From Streptomyces sp. MMBL 11-1 (lineage in GTDB: Bacteria > Actinomycetota > Actinomycetes > Streptomycetales > Streptomycetaceae): 64,000 nucleotides of DNA. The notes beneath the pieces are model-generated. The model did no database searches, had not been told where the DNA came from, and saw only the letters and a program-made list of their open reading frames with translations. Positions 8,649 through 17,562 of the stretch are shown here, in pieces; the stretch's first letter is position 1; each line of letters opens with the position of its first letter. Made by a program: the position numbers and the translations under genes. The stretch spans positions 6,389,001 to 6,453,000 of the forward strand of contig NZ_CP117709.1 of assembly GCF_028622875.1 (NCBI RefSeq), given 5' to 3'.

Positions 8649-8766
8649 CCGTGTCCACAGTGCGCACGGTGCCGCCCGGCCCCGCCGCGTCCGGGGCCCG
8701 CGCGGCCCTGGAGGCCACGGCGCGCACGTGGAGGCCACGACGCCGCCCAGCGACGAAGGGAACGCG

Positions 8767-9090
8767 ATGGCCAAGATCACTTACAAGCAGCCGGACGGCA
8801 CCGCGACCGTGGTGGACGTCCACCCCCCGGACACGGTCATGCGCGGCGCCAGGCTCAACGGCGTCGACGGCATCGAGGCCCAGTGCGGCGGAGCCGCCCA
8901 GTGCGGCACCTGCCATGTCTACGTCGACGCGAACAACAGCCGTCCGCTGCCCGGGATGGACGAGATCGAGGACGACGTCCTGTACACCACCGCGTCGCCC
9001 CGCACCGAGCACAGCCGACTGAGCTGCCAACTGCCCGTGTCCGAGGAGATGGACGGCCTCGTGGTGCACCTGCCGGAGAGCCAGGTCTGA
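8767..9090 (+). CDS. [2Fe-2S] ferredoxin, adrenodoxin/putidaredoxin type
   Basis: The 107-aa protein carries the cluster motif CGGAAQCGTC followed by a downstream Cys in RLSCQLPV, the C-x5-C-x2-C...C pattern of vertebrate-type/putidaredoxin ferredoxins. It also has PLPGMDEIEDDVL, common in this class. Such ferredoxins carry electrons to P450s. It lies 48 bp upstream of a P450 on the same strand, so that P450 (9139) is its likely partner. ATG 8767 follows GAAGGGAA; the earlier in-frame ATG (8728) has no ribosome-binding site. Confidence 0.95.
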   Translation: MAKITYKQPDGTATVVDVHPPDTVMRGARLNGVDGIEAQCGGAAQCGTCHVYVDANNSRPLPGMDEIEDDVLYTTASPRTEHSRLSCQLPVSEEMDGLVVHLPESQV

Positions 9091-9138
9091 CACCCCGCCG
9101 CCCCGGCTCGGCCGCCGCCGACCAGAAGGGACCCCTCC

Positions 9139-10365
9139 ATGAGCAACGCCGCACCCGAACTGCCCACCGAGGAGCACGAGACCTTCCCGTACGCGCGCCA
9201 GTGCCCGTTCTCGCAGCCCGCCGCGTACGGGGCGATGGCCGAGGAGGACGTCTCACAGGTGACACTGACCGGGTCCGGCCTGCGGATCTGGACCGTCACC
9301 GGCTACACGACGATCCGGACACTGCTGACCGATCCGCGCGTCAGCGCCTCCCGCAAGCACGCCAACTTCCCCTTCTACTTCATCGCCCCGCCGGAGTTCC
9401 GCACCGAGACCTCGTTCATCGGCTACGACGGCGAGGAGCACACCCGTACCCGGCGCAAGGCCGCGCTCACCTTCACGCACCGCCAGGTGCAGCGGCTCCG
9501 GCCCCGCATCGAGGAGATCGTCGACGACTACCTGGACCGCATGCTCGCCATGGGCCCGCCCGTCGACATGCACCGGGTGTTCTCGCTCGCCGTGCCCATG
9601 ACGGTGATCTGCGAACTGCTGGGCATCCCGCAGGACCAGCACGACTTCTTCATCCGGCACGGTACCGCGCTGCTGGGCGGCCACAGCTCCCCCGAGGAAC
9701 GGCAGGCCGCGATCGTCGAGGTCAACGCCTATGTGAGCGAGCTGATCCAGCGGAAGAAGAAGGAGCCGGGCGACGACCTGCTCAGCCGTGCGATGGCCGA
9801 CTACGAGGCGTCGGGCGAGGAGTACACGGACCGCGACCTGTTCAACATGGTGCGGCTGCTGATGAACGGCGGGCACGAGACCACCGCCAGCCAGATCTCC
9901 CTGGGTACCGCGTGCCTGCTGGAGAACCCCGACCAGCTGGCGCAGCTGCTGGCCGACCCGTCGCTGATCAGGCCCGCGGTGGAGGAGCTGGTGCGGATCG
10001 CGACGATCGGTGACACCGCCGTGCCCCGTGTCGCGCTGGAGGACATCGAGATCGGCGGCCGGACCATCCGGGCCGGCGACGGGATCCTCTGCCTCGGCCT
10101 CGCCGGAAACCGCGATCCCGAGGTGTTCCCCGAGCCGGAGAAGCTGATCATCAGCCGCGGCAGCCGCAAGCACCTCGGGTTCGGTCACGGCGTGCACCAC
10201 TGCATCGGCGCCGACCTGGCCCGGCTGGAGCTGGAGATCGTCTGGAGCAAGCTCTTCCAGCGGGTGCCCGGCCTGCGGCTGGCCAGGCCGCTCGCCGACC
10301 TCCCGCGCAAGGAGGGCGCCGTCATCTACGGCCTGTGGGAGCTCCCCGTCACTTGGGACGTGTGA
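9139..10365 (+). CDS. Cytochrome P450
   Basis: The 408-aa P450 has the I-helix GGHETT (244-249), the ExxR region and the heme loop FGHGVHHCIGADLARLE with Cys355 as thiolate ligand. The size and motifs are those of soluble bacterial class I P450s. It is paired with the preceding ferredoxin. In this setting it would oxidise the polyketide core or side chain, for example by epoxidation or hydroxylation. Substrate cannot be read from sequence. The start ATG 9139 has AGAAGGGA upstream. Confidence 0.95.
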   Translation: MSNAAPELPTEEHETFPYARQCPFSQPAAYGAMAEEDVSQVTLTGSGLRIWTVTGYTTIRTLLTDPRVSASRKHANFPFYFIAPPEFRTETSFIGYDGEEHTRTRRKAALTFTHRQVQRLRPRIEEIVDDYLDRMLAMGPPVDMHRVFSLAVPMTVICELLGIPQDQHDFFIRHGTALLGGHSSPEERQAAIVEVNAYVSELIQRKKKEPGDDLLSRAMADYEASGEEYTDRDLFNMVRLLMNGGHETTASQISLGTACLLENPDQLAQLLADPSLIRPAVEELVRIATIGDTAVPRVALEDIEIGGRTIRAGDGILCLGLAGNRDPEVFPEPEKLIISRGSRKHLGFGHGVHHCIGADLARLELEIVWSKLFQRVPGLRLARPLADLPRKEGAVIYGLWELPVTWDV

Positions 10366-10393
10366 GGCCCCGGCCCGCCGCCGGGCCGGGGCC
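10366..10393. terminator. Perfect 12-bp GC hairpin after the P450 stop
   Basis: GGCCCCGGCCCG (10366-10377) pairs with 10382-10393 around a 4-nt loop, directly after the P450 stop and before the convergent gene ending at 10444. Confidence 0.7.
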
Positions 10394-10443
10394 CCGCGGC
10401 CGCAACCGCGGCCCGCGGGACCCCGGCGGGGCCGGCGGTGCGC

Positions 10444-10932
10444 TCAGGAGCCCACGGGCGCCACGTCGCAGGGCGGCACGGGCCGGGTGACGCGGGAGAA
10501 CGTGATGGTCTCGGTGCCCGAGGACACCACCGTGCCGCTCGCGTCGTACACCGTGGAGGAGTGCAGCGAGTTGAACTGCGAGCCCATGAGGATCGCGGAG
10601 CCGCGCATCTCCGCCCGGCCGTGCACCTGGCCCTGCTCGTCGAGGAACAGCTCCGTCAGCGCGTAGCCGAAGGCTCCCGGGCCCTTCTTCTTCCAGGTGC
10701 CCTCCGACATGCCGTGGGGCACGCCCGGCGCCTCGACCTCGTGGCACAGCAGCCCGCCCGCCTTGTACTGCTGGCGCACGTGGACGGTCTGCCCGCCGAA
10801 GTCCAGCTCGGCGGCCCACACCCCGACGGGCGTGGGCGCGCGGTGGTGTGCGGCGGCGCTCGGGGCCCAGGCGCCGAGGACCAGGGACGACACCGCCGCC
10901 ACGGTCACAAGAGGCTTCTTCGGTATCCGCAT
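10444..10932 (-). CDS. Secreted small beta-barrel-like protein of unknown function
   Basis: The 162-aa product begins with a Sec-type signal peptide (MRIPKKPLVTVAAVSSLVLG, then APSAAAH). The mature part shows GVWAAELDFGG, GTWKKKGPGAFGYALTE, DEQGQVHGRAEMRG and SSTVYDASG. A second, cytoplasmic protein in this window (23609) shares the same order of GTW, FxYxxxE, DExGxxxG and STVYDA elements, so they form a small paralogous pair. A lipocalin or allene-oxide-cyclase-like barrel is possible; I do not recognise a named family. ATG 10932 has AGAAGGA upstream and a SARP-like site beyond. Confidence 0.75.
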   Translation of the reverse strand: MRIPKKPLVTVAAVSSLVLGAWAPSAAAHHRAPTPVGVWAAELDFGGQTVHVRQQYKAGGLLCHEVEAPGVPHGMSEGTWKKKGPGAFGYALTELFLDEQGQVHGRAEMRGSAILMGSQFNSLHSSTVYDASGTVVSSGTETITFSRVTRPVPPCDVAPVGS

Positions 10933-10969
10933 GTTCGTATCCTTCTGCTCGCCGGAACGTGGGCCCGCG

Positions 10970-11001
10970 AGCATGGCGGCGCGTTCTCGACTCCCGGTCG
11001 A
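10970..11001 (-). promoter_or_regulatory. SARP-type operator/promoter for the secreted protein
   Basis: On the minus strand TCGAC (11001-10997) and TCGAG (10990-10986) are 11 bp apart. CATGCT (10975-10970) follows with the 8-bp spacing; the same -10 sequence occurs at 8544-8539. Confidence 0.6.
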
Positions 11002-11032
11002 GCCGGGGCGCGTCCCCCGCGGCCCCCGGCTG

Positions 11033-11075
11033 TCGAGCCGGATTCCGGGCCGCCTCGAGCCCCACCGCCGACGCT
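11033..11075 (+). promoter_or_regulatory. SARP-type operator/promoter for the acyltransferase
   Basis: TCGAG (11033), degenerate TCCGG (11044) and TCGAG (11055) run at 11-bp steps. GACGCT (11070-11075) lies at the 8-bp position. Confidence 0.5.
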
Positions 11076-11145
11076 GGCGTAGCCGCCGCCCCGCCCGGCG
11101 CGTGGTCAGGACAGCGCCCACCACCCCGGGAACGCAGGAGTAGCC

Positions 11146-12333
11146 ATGGAAAGATCCGACGCCCCGGTACGGCCGGGTCCCGCGGACAGCCGACTGCCCT
11201 CACTGACAGGGCTCCGGTTCGTCGCCGCGATGACCGTGCTGTGCGCGCACACCGGATACCTGTTCTTCATGGGCGCGAGCCCCACGCACGATCCGACGGA
11301 CTACATCTTCGCCGTCGGCGGTGTCGGACTGACCTTCTTCTTCGTCCTGAGCGGCTTCATCCTGACCTATGTGGCCCGGGACGACGACACCAGGACGGCC
11401 TTCCTGCGCCGCCGGCTGGTGAAGATCTTCCCCAACCACCTCGTCACCCTCGCGGCGACCGTCGTGCTGATGCTGACGGCGGGCGTCACCGTCACCGTCA
11501 CCAACACGGCCCCCTCCGTCCTGCTGCTCCAGAGCTGGCTGCCGGACCAGGACGCGATCATGGGCCACGGCACCAACTCGCCCAGCTGGTCACTCACCTG
11601 CGAATTGCTCTTCTACGTGTGCTTCCCGTGGCTGCTGACGCTGGTGCGGCGCATCAGGCCGGAGCGGCTGTGGGGGTGGACCGGCGCGGTCACCGCGGCC
11701 ATCCTCGCCGTGCCCTTCATCGCCCAACTGCTCCCCGACCGGCCCACGATGTGGTGGGGCGGAGACATGTCCTGGTGGCAGTACTGGTTCGTCTACCACT
11801 TCCCGCCGGTGCGGATGCTGGAGTTCGTCCTCGGCATCCTCGTCGCCCGCGCCGTGCTGAGCGGACGCTGGATCAGGATCGGCCTCCTTCCCGCGGGTCT
11901 GCTGGCGGTGGCCTCGTACGCCGTACTGGCCCAGCTGCCCGGGGTCTTCGCCTGGATGTCGCTGTCGGCCCTGCCGCTCGCCCTGGTCATCGGCGCGGCC
12001 GCCACCCGGGACATCGAGGGCCGGCGCACCGGGTTCGGCAACCGGGCGATGGTGTGGCTGGGGGAGATCTCCTTCGCGCTCTACATCGTGCACTACCCGG
12101 TCATCTACTACGGCCCGATGCGGGCGGTCGATCCCGAACACGCCTTCCAGATACGCAGTTTCGCCGAGGCCCTGCGCGACGTCTCGCTCACCTTCGCCAT
12201 CAGCCTCGCGCTGGCCTGGCTGCTGTACGTGACGGTCGAGCGGCCCGCCATGCGTCGCTGGAGCCGCCGACGGCCGCCGCCGCCACCGGCGGGCGTGCCC
12301 GGGGAGAGCCGGGACGCCGCCAGGGCCCTCTGA
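11146..12333 (+). CDS. Membrane-bound O-acyltransferase (acyltransferase 3 / OafA type)
   Basis: The 395-aa integral membrane protein has the acyltransferase-3 start SLTGLRFVAAMTVLCAHTGYL, with the conserved His in the first helix. It also has GLTFFFVLSGFIL, NSPSWSLTCELLFY and the ISFALYIVHYPV segment near the end. About ten hydrophobic segments follow. The family transfers acyl groups from acyl-CoA to sugar or antibiotic hydroxyls at the membrane. Here it may O-acetylate a sugar or the core. The start has GCAGGAGTAG upstream and the C-terminus is Pro/Arg-rich. Confidence 0.9.
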   Translation: MERSDAPVRPGPADSRLPSLTGLRFVAAMTVLCAHTGYLFFMGASPTHDPTDYIFAVGGVGLTFFFVLSGFILTYVARDDDTRTAFLRRRLVKIFPNHLVTLAATVVLMLTAGVTVTVTNTAPSVLLLQSWLPDQDAIMGHGTNSPSWSLTCELLFYVCFPWLLTLVRRIRPERLWGWTGAVTAAILAVPFIAQLLPDRPTMWWGGDMSWWQYWFVYHFPPVRMLEFVLGILVARAVLSGRWIRIGLLPAGLLAVASYAVLAQLPGVFAWMSLSALPLALVIGAAATRDIEGRRTGFGNRAMVWLGEISFALYIVHYPVIYYGPMRAVDPEHAFQIRSFAEALRDVSLTFAISLALAWLLYVTVERPAMRRWSRRRPPPPPAGVPGESRDAARAL

Positions 12334-12343
12334 CCGAGCCGGG

Positions 12344-12375
12344 TCGAGAGCGGCTCAAGTGCCCCACCAGCCTTG
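12344..12375 (+). promoter_or_regulatory. SARP-type operator/promoter for the 12422 gene
   Basis: TCGAG (12344) and TCAAG (12355) are 11 bp apart just after the acyltransferase stop. A -10 candidate (CAGCCT/GCCTTG) lies at 12368-12375. This would be an internal promoter in an otherwise co-linear gene run. Confidence 0.5.
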
Positions 12376-12421
12376 ATCGTTACTGTCAGCCGTGCCGCGA
12401 GGCACGGAAGAAGGAGGAACC

Positions 12422-12928
12422 ATGGAGCGGGCCGACGCGGAACTGTACGTGGAGGTACAGCAGTTCTACGCGGAACAGATGCCGCTGCTCGAAGAGCGCC
12501 GGCTGGAGGAGTTCCTGGAGACGTTCACCGAGGACTGCGTGCTGGAGCACATACCGTTCGGCTGGCGCTTCGACGGCCGGGAGGACCTCCTCAAGGAGAT
12601 GTCCGCCCGGCGCGGGGACGCGTCGGCGCCCCGCGTCGAGGAGACGTCGGCGCGGCAGGCCCGCGACGAGAACATCCCCTACTACAACGGGCTGGTCTAC
12701 CGGTACTGGTTCGACCGGCTGCGCGTCGTCCCGGACGGCGACGACACCCTGCGCACCCGCTACCAGGCGATGGTCAGCATGACCGACTCCGACGGCAGGG
12801 TCAGCTTCGAACCCACGACCGTCGTCGAGGACGAACTCGTGCGCCGCGACGGCCGCCTGCTGACGCGTTCGCGCACCGTCACCCACGACTCCGCCCGCTG
12901 GGCGGACAAGATCCACAACCCCTCCTGA
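12422..12928 (+). CDS. NTF2/SnoaL-like protein, second copy
   Basis: The 168-aa protein has the NTF2-like pattern YVEVQQFYAEQMPLLEERRL, FLETFTEDCVLEHI, a central RYWFDRLRV strand and VEDELVRRDGRLLTRSRTV. It is a paralogue of the 2447 gene but has an inserted acidic, Arg-rich segment around residues 55-85. In aromatic polyketide clusters such proteins act as cyclases or hydroxylation partners. The ATG 12422 follows AGAAGGAGGA. The function is inferred from the family only. Confidence 0.8.
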   Translation: MERADAELYVEVQQFYAEQMPLLEERRLEEFLETFTEDCVLEHIPFGWRFDGREDLLKEMSARRGDASAPRVEETSARQARDENIPYYNGLVYRYWFDRLRVVPDGDDTLRTRYQAMVSMTDSDGRVSFEPTTVVEDELVRRDGRLLTRSRTVTHDSARWADKIHNPS

Positions 12929-12959
12929 CCGGTCGCCACCCCCGAGCGCACCGGTCCAC

Positions 12960-12991
12960 CCTCCCGGGTGGGCTCCGGCCCACCCGGGAGG
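12960..12991 (+). terminator. Perfect 13-bp hairpin between 12422 gene and MFS gene
   Basis: CCTCCCGGGTGGG (12960-12972) pairs perfectly with 12979-12991 around a 6-nt loop. It lies between two same-strand genes, so it could be a terminator or an mRNA-stabilising element rather than an operon end. Confidence 0.6.
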
Positions 12992-13023
12992 ACTGCGAGA
13001 AGAACGGACTGAGGACGAACGAC

Positions 13024-14622
13024 ATGACCGAAGAGCACCCCGGACCAAGCGCCCCCGTGAAGGCGGGGCGGCGTGAGTGGCTCGGACTCACCGCGCTCGC
13101 GCTGCCGTGCATGCTCATCTCGATGGACAGCACGGTGCTGTACCTGGCGGTGCCGCAGCTCACCGAGGACCTGCGCCCCAGCAGCACGCAGCTGCTGTGG
13201 ATCCTCGACATCTACGGCTTCCTCGTCGCCGGCTTCCTCATCACCATGGGCACGCTCGGCGACCGCATCGGCCGCCGCAGACTGCTCATGACGGGAGCGA
13301 CCGCCTTCGGCCTGGCCTCACTCGTCGCGGCCTGGGCGAGCAGCGCGGAACTGCTCATCGCGGCCCGCGCCCTGCTCGGCGTCGCCGGGGCCACGCTGAT
13401 GCCCTCGACCCTGGCCCTGATCCGCAACATGTTCCACGATCCCGCGCAGCGTGCCTCGGCCATCGCCGTGTGGATGACCTCGTTCGTCGTCGGCATGGCC
13501 ATCGGCCCGCTGGTCGGCGGAGTGCTGCTGGAGCACTTCTGGTGGGGATCGGTCTTCCTCATCGCCGTGCCCGTCATGGTCCTGCTGCTGGTCGTCGGCC
13601 CCTTCCTGCTGCCCGAGTACCGGGCGGCGGACACCGGCCGGATCGACCCCCTCAGCGTGGTGCTGTCCGTCGCCGCCCTGCTGCTGGCGATCTACGGCAT
13701 CAAGGAGCTGGCCGCGCACGGACCGGGCGGCACGGCGCTCGTCACGACGGCCGGGGGCATCGCCCTCGGCACGGCGTTCGTGCTGCGCCAGCGGCGGCTG
13801 ACCGATCCGCTGCTGGACATCAGCCTGTTCGCCAACCGCCGGTTCAGCGCCTCGCTCGGCACCCTCACCCTGACGCTCTTCGCGATGTCGGGCATGTTCC
13901 TGTTCCTCGCCCAGTACCTGCAACTGGTCCTGGGGCTCTCCCCGTTGAGCGCGGGCCTGTGGACGCTTCCCGAGGCGTTCGCGATGATCGCGGCCGGCTT
14001 CCTCACCCCGGTGCTGGCCCGCCGCTTCCGCCCCGCGTACGTCATGGCGAGCGGGCTGGTGATCGCGGCGTGCGGCTGCGCGATGTACCTGTTCCTCGAC
14101 GGGACCGGCGGCCTCGCGATCCTCGTCACCGCCACCGTCGTCTTCGCCCTGGGCATGGGACCGATGACCATCCTGGGGACGGACATGATCCTCAGCGCCG
14201 TGCCGCCGGAGCGCGCGGGTGGGGCCTCCGCCATGTCCGAGACCAACCAGGAGTTCGGCATGGCCATCGGCGTCGCCGGCCTCGGCAGCGTCGGCACCGC
14301 CCTCTACAGTTCCCGGCTGGCCGAGACCATGCCCGCGGGGGTTCCCGCCGAGACAGCCGAGGCGGCCGGCGAGACGCTGGCGGCCGCCCTCTCCGCCGCC
14401 GCGGCGCTGCCGGGCGAGACCGGCGAACAGCTCTCCGCCGCCGCCCGTGCCGCCTTCAGCCACGGACTGCACGTGAACGCCGTGCTGAGTAGCTCCCTCG
14501 TCCTGTGCGCCGCCGTCCTCGTCGCCGTGCTGCTGCGGCACGTGCGGCCCCCCGCCGGGGACGAGGAGACGGGCACCGGTGTTCCGCTGGACGCCGGCAA
14601 GGAGGCGGCCGACCGGGCCTGA
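13024..14622 (+). CDS. MFS transporter, DHA2/EmrB-QacA type
   Basis: The 532-aa protein has LDIYGFLVAGFLITMGTLGDRIGRRRLL (motif A region), the MDST motif in the first helix and about 14 hydrophobic segments. It resembles EmrB/QacA drug exporters, including antibiotic self-resistance pumps. It lies within the polyketide cluster between tailoring genes and probably exports the product. ATG 13024 has GAGGACGAACG upstream. The longer open frame upstream is a shadow of the preceding gene. Confidence 0.92.
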   Translation: MTEEHPGPSAPVKAGRREWLGLTALALPCMLISMDSTVLYLAVPQLTEDLRPSSTQLLWILDIYGFLVAGFLITMGTLGDRIGRRRLLMTGATAFGLASLVAAWASSAELLIAARALLGVAGATLMPSTLALIRNMFHDPAQRASAIAVWMTSFVVGMAIGPLVGGVLLEHFWWGSVFLIAVPVMVLLLVVGPFLLPEYRAADTGRIDPLSVVLSVAALLLAIYGIKELAAHGPGGTALVTTAGGIALGTAFVLRQRRLTDPLLDISLFANRRFSASLGTLTLTLFAMSGMFLFLAQYLQLVLGLSPLSAGLWTLPEAFAMIAAGFLTPVLARRFRPAYVMASGLVIAACGCAMYLFLDGTGGLAILVTATVVFALGMGPMTILGTDMILSAVPPERAGGASAMSETNQEFGMAIGVAGLGSVGTALYSSRLAETMPAGVPAETAEAAGETLAAALSAAAALPGETGEQLSAAARAAFSHGLHVNAVLSSSLVLCAAVLVAVLLRHVRPPAGDEETGTGVPLDAGKEAADRA

Positions 14623-14670
14623 ACCGTCGGGGCAGGCCCTCGTTCCCACCCACCACCACGGAGGTTCACC

Positions 14671-15891
14671 ATGCCTGGACAGCGACCGGCCGACGTCTTC
14701 CCGCTCCCCGGCTCCTCGTACCGCGGACCCGCGCCGCGCTACCGGGAGCTGCGCGAAGGGGAACCGGTCGTCAAGGTCCGCACCGAGGGCGGAGCGGACG
14801 CCTGGCTCATCACCCGGTACGAGGACGTGCGCGCCGCCCAGGCCGACCCCCGGCTGAGCCGGGCGGCGGCCTGCGGCCCCGGCTCCGTGCGGGTGGGCGG
14901 CACCATGCACACCACCCCGGAGATGATCATTTCGCTGGACGGCGAGGAGCACGCCCGGCTGCGGCGCCTGGTCGCCGGCGCCTTCACCACCCGCAAGGTG
15001 GAGCTGATGCGCCCGCGTGTCCAGGAGGTCTCCGACCAGCTGCTGGACGCCATGGCGGCCAAGGGCGGCACCGGCGACCTGGTGGAGGACTTCGCCGTAC
15101 CGCTGCCGCTCATCGTGATCGGCGAGCTGCTCGGCGTGCCCCCACAGGACCTGCGGACCTTCGAGAAGTGGGCCCGTGCCTTCGCCACCGTCGACGAACG
15201 GGCCGGCGGGGAGGCGTCGCTGGAGGGCCTGGCCCGGCTGAACGAGTACATCGTGGGCCTGATCGCGCAGAAGCGGGCCAGCCCCACCGACGACATGCTG
15301 TCGGACCTCGTCGCCGCGCGCGACAACGACGACCGGCTCAGCGAACAGGAGCTGGTGACCTTCGGGTTCACCCTGATCGGCGCGGGCTTCGACACCACCG
15401 CCAACCAGCTCGCCAACTCCGTGCTCGCCCTGCTCGTCCACCACCGCGAGATGTGGGACCGGCTGGTCCGGGAGCCGCAGTCCATCCCCGCCACCGTCGA
15501 GGAGCTGCTGCGGCACGTCAACCTCTTCGCCACCGACACCACCGGCTTCCCCCGTATCGCCGTCGAGGACATGGAGGTGGCCGGGGTCCGTATCGCCGCG
15601 GGCGACCCGGTGCTGCTGTCGCTCGCCTCCGCCAACCGCGACGAGTCGGTCTTCCCCGACGCCGACGCCTTCGACCCGGACCGGCCGCGCAACCCCCACC
15701 TCTCCTTCGGCCACGGGATCCACTACTGCCTCGGCAAGCAACTCGGCAGGATGGAGATGGCCGTGGCGCTGGAGGGTCTCACGCGGCGCTTCCCCGATCT
15801 GCGGCTCGCCGTCCCCGAGGCCGAACTCCCCTGGCACCGCGGGGAGATCAACCACACGCTCAACAGTCTGCCGGTGACCTGGACGGCGTGA
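14671..15891 (+). CDS. Cytochrome P450, second
   Basis: The 406-aa P450 has I-helix GAGFDTT (237-243), an EELLR ExxR helix and heme loop FGHGIHYCLGKQLGRME with Cys353. The motif acid is Asp rather than Glu, a common variant. It lies 48 bp after the exporter with GGAGG before ATG 14671. It is likely a tailoring oxygenase of the polyketide, possibly sharing the ferredoxin at 8767. The substrate cannot be read from sequence. Confidence 0.95.
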   Translation: MPGQRPADVFPLPGSSYRGPAPRYRELREGEPVVKVRTEGGADAWLITRYEDVRAAQADPRLSRAAACGPGSVRVGGTMHTTPEMIISLDGEEHARLRRLVAGAFTTRKVELMRPRVQEVSDQLLDAMAAKGGTGDLVEDFAVPLPLIVIGELLGVPPQDLRTFEKWARAFATVDERAGGEASLEGLARLNEYIVGLIAQKRASPTDDMLSDLVAARDNDDRLSEQELVTFGFTLIGAGFDTTANQLANSVLALLVHHREMWDRLVREPQSIPATVEELLRHVNLFATDTTGFPRIAVEDMEVAGVRIAAGDPVLLSLASANRDESVFPDADAFDPDRPRNPHLSFGHGIHYCLGKQLGRMEMAVALEGLTRRFPDLRLAVPEAELPWHRGEINHTLNSLPVTWTA

Positions 15892-15920
15892 CCCCGGCCG
15901 CCGGGCGGGCGGCCGTCCCT

Positions 15921-15973
15921 GAGCACGATGCCCCTCCGCGGACCTCCGGGGCCCGCGGAGGGGCATCGTGCTC
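15921..15973. terminator. Perfect 21-bp bidirectional terminator hairpin
   Basis: A 21-nt arm at 15921-15941 (begins GAGCACGATG) is perfectly complementary to 15953-15973 around an 11-nt loop. It lies between the convergent P450 (ends 15891) and glycosyltransferase (ends 16085). Confidence 0.9.
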
Positions 15974-16084
15974 ACGGCGGGTCGCCCCGGCGGCGGGCCC
16001 GGCAGGGGACCCGGCGGCCGGCGGACCGGCCATGGCGAGCGGGCCCCGCCGCGTTCCGGCGGGGCCCGCCCGGGCGGACGCCCG

Positions 16085-17350
16085 TCAGCTCCGCGCGCGG
16101 TGCAGCGCGGTGAGCTTCTCCAGCATGGGGACCACGTCGTTGGGCGCGGGCAGCGCCAGCCAGTCGGCGTGCAGCTTCCGCGCCCCGGCCGTGAACCCCG
16201 GCTCCGCCAGCAGCCGGGCCAGCCGCTCCCGGATGCCGTCCGTGCCGTCCTTCTCGTGGTGCACGGCGAGTCCCGCCCCGGCGTCCAGGAGGGAGCGCGC
16301 GAACTCGGGGGACTCGATGCCCGCGCCCATCTCGATCAGCTGCGGCACCTCGTGCGCCACCGCCGTCGCGAAGCTGCCGAACCCGCCGTGGTGGATGAGC
16401 GCCGCGCAGGTCGGCAGCAACTGCCCCAGCGGGATGTAGTCGACGACGCGGACGTTGTCCGGCACGTCCAGGTCCGCCAGCTGACCCGGCGTGAGCGTCG
16501 CGACCACCTCGATGTCCATCCCGGCCACCGCGTCCATCATCGCCCTCAGCATCGCGCCGTTGGCGTAGTCGAACATTTGGGCCGTCGTCCCCAGCGTCAA
16601 CGCCACCCGGGGCCGCTCCGGCACCGGGTACAGCCACCCGGGCTGCACCGCGCCCCGGGTGTACGGCACCCAGCGCATCTGCACCCGCCGCGCCGGCACC
16701 GGCAGATGCAGCTCCGGCGGTGTGGGGTCCACGGTCCACTGGCCCAGCAGCAGCTCGTCGTCCGGCGAGAAGCCGTACCGCTCCGCGACCGGCCGGACCA
16801 CCTCCCGGAGCGGGTTGGCCGACGGTGTGCCGGCCCGGGCGAACCTCTCCAGCGCCCACCCGGTGACATCGGCGCCCCACAGCAGCCGCGCATGGGCCGC
16901 CCCGCAGGCGCGGGCCGCGACCGCCGCCGCCGGCCAGGTGTCCCAGAGCACCAGGTCGGGCCGCCACGCGCGGGCGTGCGCAACCAGGTCGTCGATCAGC
17001 GGGGCGGGCGCCCCGCGCTCCGCCGGGACCTGGTGGAACATCTCCACGGCCGTCACCAGGAACACGCTGAACATCTCCCACTCGTGGGCGTCCTGCGGGT
17101 CCAGGTCCAGTTCCCGTGCCAGCCGGTCCCGCTCCTGTGGGGGCAGCGTCACGTACTCGCCGGAGAACTCGGGCGTGCTCTCCTCGTCCCCGAGCGGCAC
17201 CGCGGTCAGCCCCGCCGCGGTGATGTCCTTCCACAGCTTCGGCGGGGAGGCGACATGGACCTCGTGCCCGGCACCCTGGAGGGCCCACGCCAGGGGGATG
17301 GCGGGGAACAGGTGGGACGCCGTGGGCCACACGGTGATCAGGACGCGCAT
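16085..17350 (-). CDS. Glycosyltransferase (GT1, EryCIII/DesVII-like)
   Basis: The 421-aa GT-B enzyme starts MRVLITVWPTASHLFPAIPLAW and has the C-terminal nucleotide-sugar site LIHHGGFGSFATAVAHEVPQL. Length and the N-terminal HLFP motif fit antibiotic glycosyltransferases, including those that need a P450-like activator. It would transfer a TDP-deoxyaminosugar to the polyketide. A second, shorter GT is at 24083; two GTs fit two sugars or two attachment sites. It is divergent from the DNA-glycosylase-like gene at 17563. C- versus O-transfer cannot be decided by eye. Confidence 0.93.
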   Translation of the reverse strand: MRVLITVWPTASHLFPAIPLAWALQGAGHEVHVASPPKLWKDITAAGLTAVPLGDEESTPEFSGEYVTLPPQERDRLARELDLDPQDAHEWEMFSVFLVTAVEMFHQVPAERGAPAPLIDDLVAHARAWRPDLVLWDTWPAAAVAARACGAAHARLLWGADVTGWALERFARAGTPSANPLREVVRPVAERYGFSPDDELLLGQWTVDPTPPELHLPVPARRVQMRWVPYTRGAVQPGWLYPVPERPRVALTLGTTAQMFDYANGAMLRAMMDAVAGMDIEVVATLTPGQLADLDVPDNVRVVDYIPLGQLLPTCAALIHHGGFGSFATAVAHEVPQLIEMGAGIESPEFARSLLDAGAGLAVHHEKDGTDGIRERLARLLAEPGFTAGARKLHADWLALPAPNDVVPMLEKLTALHRARS

Positions 17351-17407
17351 GAAGTCTCCTCACGGACCTCGGGACGGCCGGCCACGACGGCTGCGGCCGT
17401 GCGGCCG

Positions 17408-17439
17408 AATGTGCACGATCCCGGTGGAAGGGGTCTGGA
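17408..17439 (-). promoter_or_regulatory. SARP-type operator/promoter for the glycosyltransferase
   Basis: On the minus strand TCCAG (17439-17435) and TCCAC (17428-17424) are 11 bp apart. CACATT (17413-17408) follows with 8-bp spacing. Confidence 0.5.
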
Positions 17440-17482
17440 GGCACGGTGCAGCCGGTCCCGGCGCCCCGGACACCGTTGCGGC

Positions 17483-17525
17483 TCCAGCCGGAATCGAGCG
17501 GAACTCCAGGCGGATGCGGGATCAT
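17483..17525 (+). promoter_or_regulatory. SARP-type operator/promoter for the 17563 gene (three boxes)
   Basis: TCCAG (17483), TCGAG (17494) and TCCAG (17505) repeat at exactly 11 bp. GATCAT (17520-17525) lies at the 8-bp position. Confidence 0.6.
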
Positions 17526-17562
17526 TGGGCACTCATGCGCACGTTGAAGGAGAGCACGTCCC

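Noticed and set aside
8709..8740. Direct repeat TGGAGGCCACG (8709 and 8729) as a SARP site
   Set aside because: Spacing is 20 bp, not 11 or 22, and it overlaps the start of a non-coding extension of the ferredoxin frame.
5853..8780. Open frame of 975 codons on the minus strand
   Set aside because: It runs antisense through the epoxide hydrolase and in another frame of the TAP-like gene, is Arg/Pro/Gly-rich without domain signatures, and is a typical high-GC shadow.
13318..15975. Open frame of 885 codons on the minus strand
   Set aside because: Antisense to MFS and P450 genes; Gly/Glu/His-rich with no motif.
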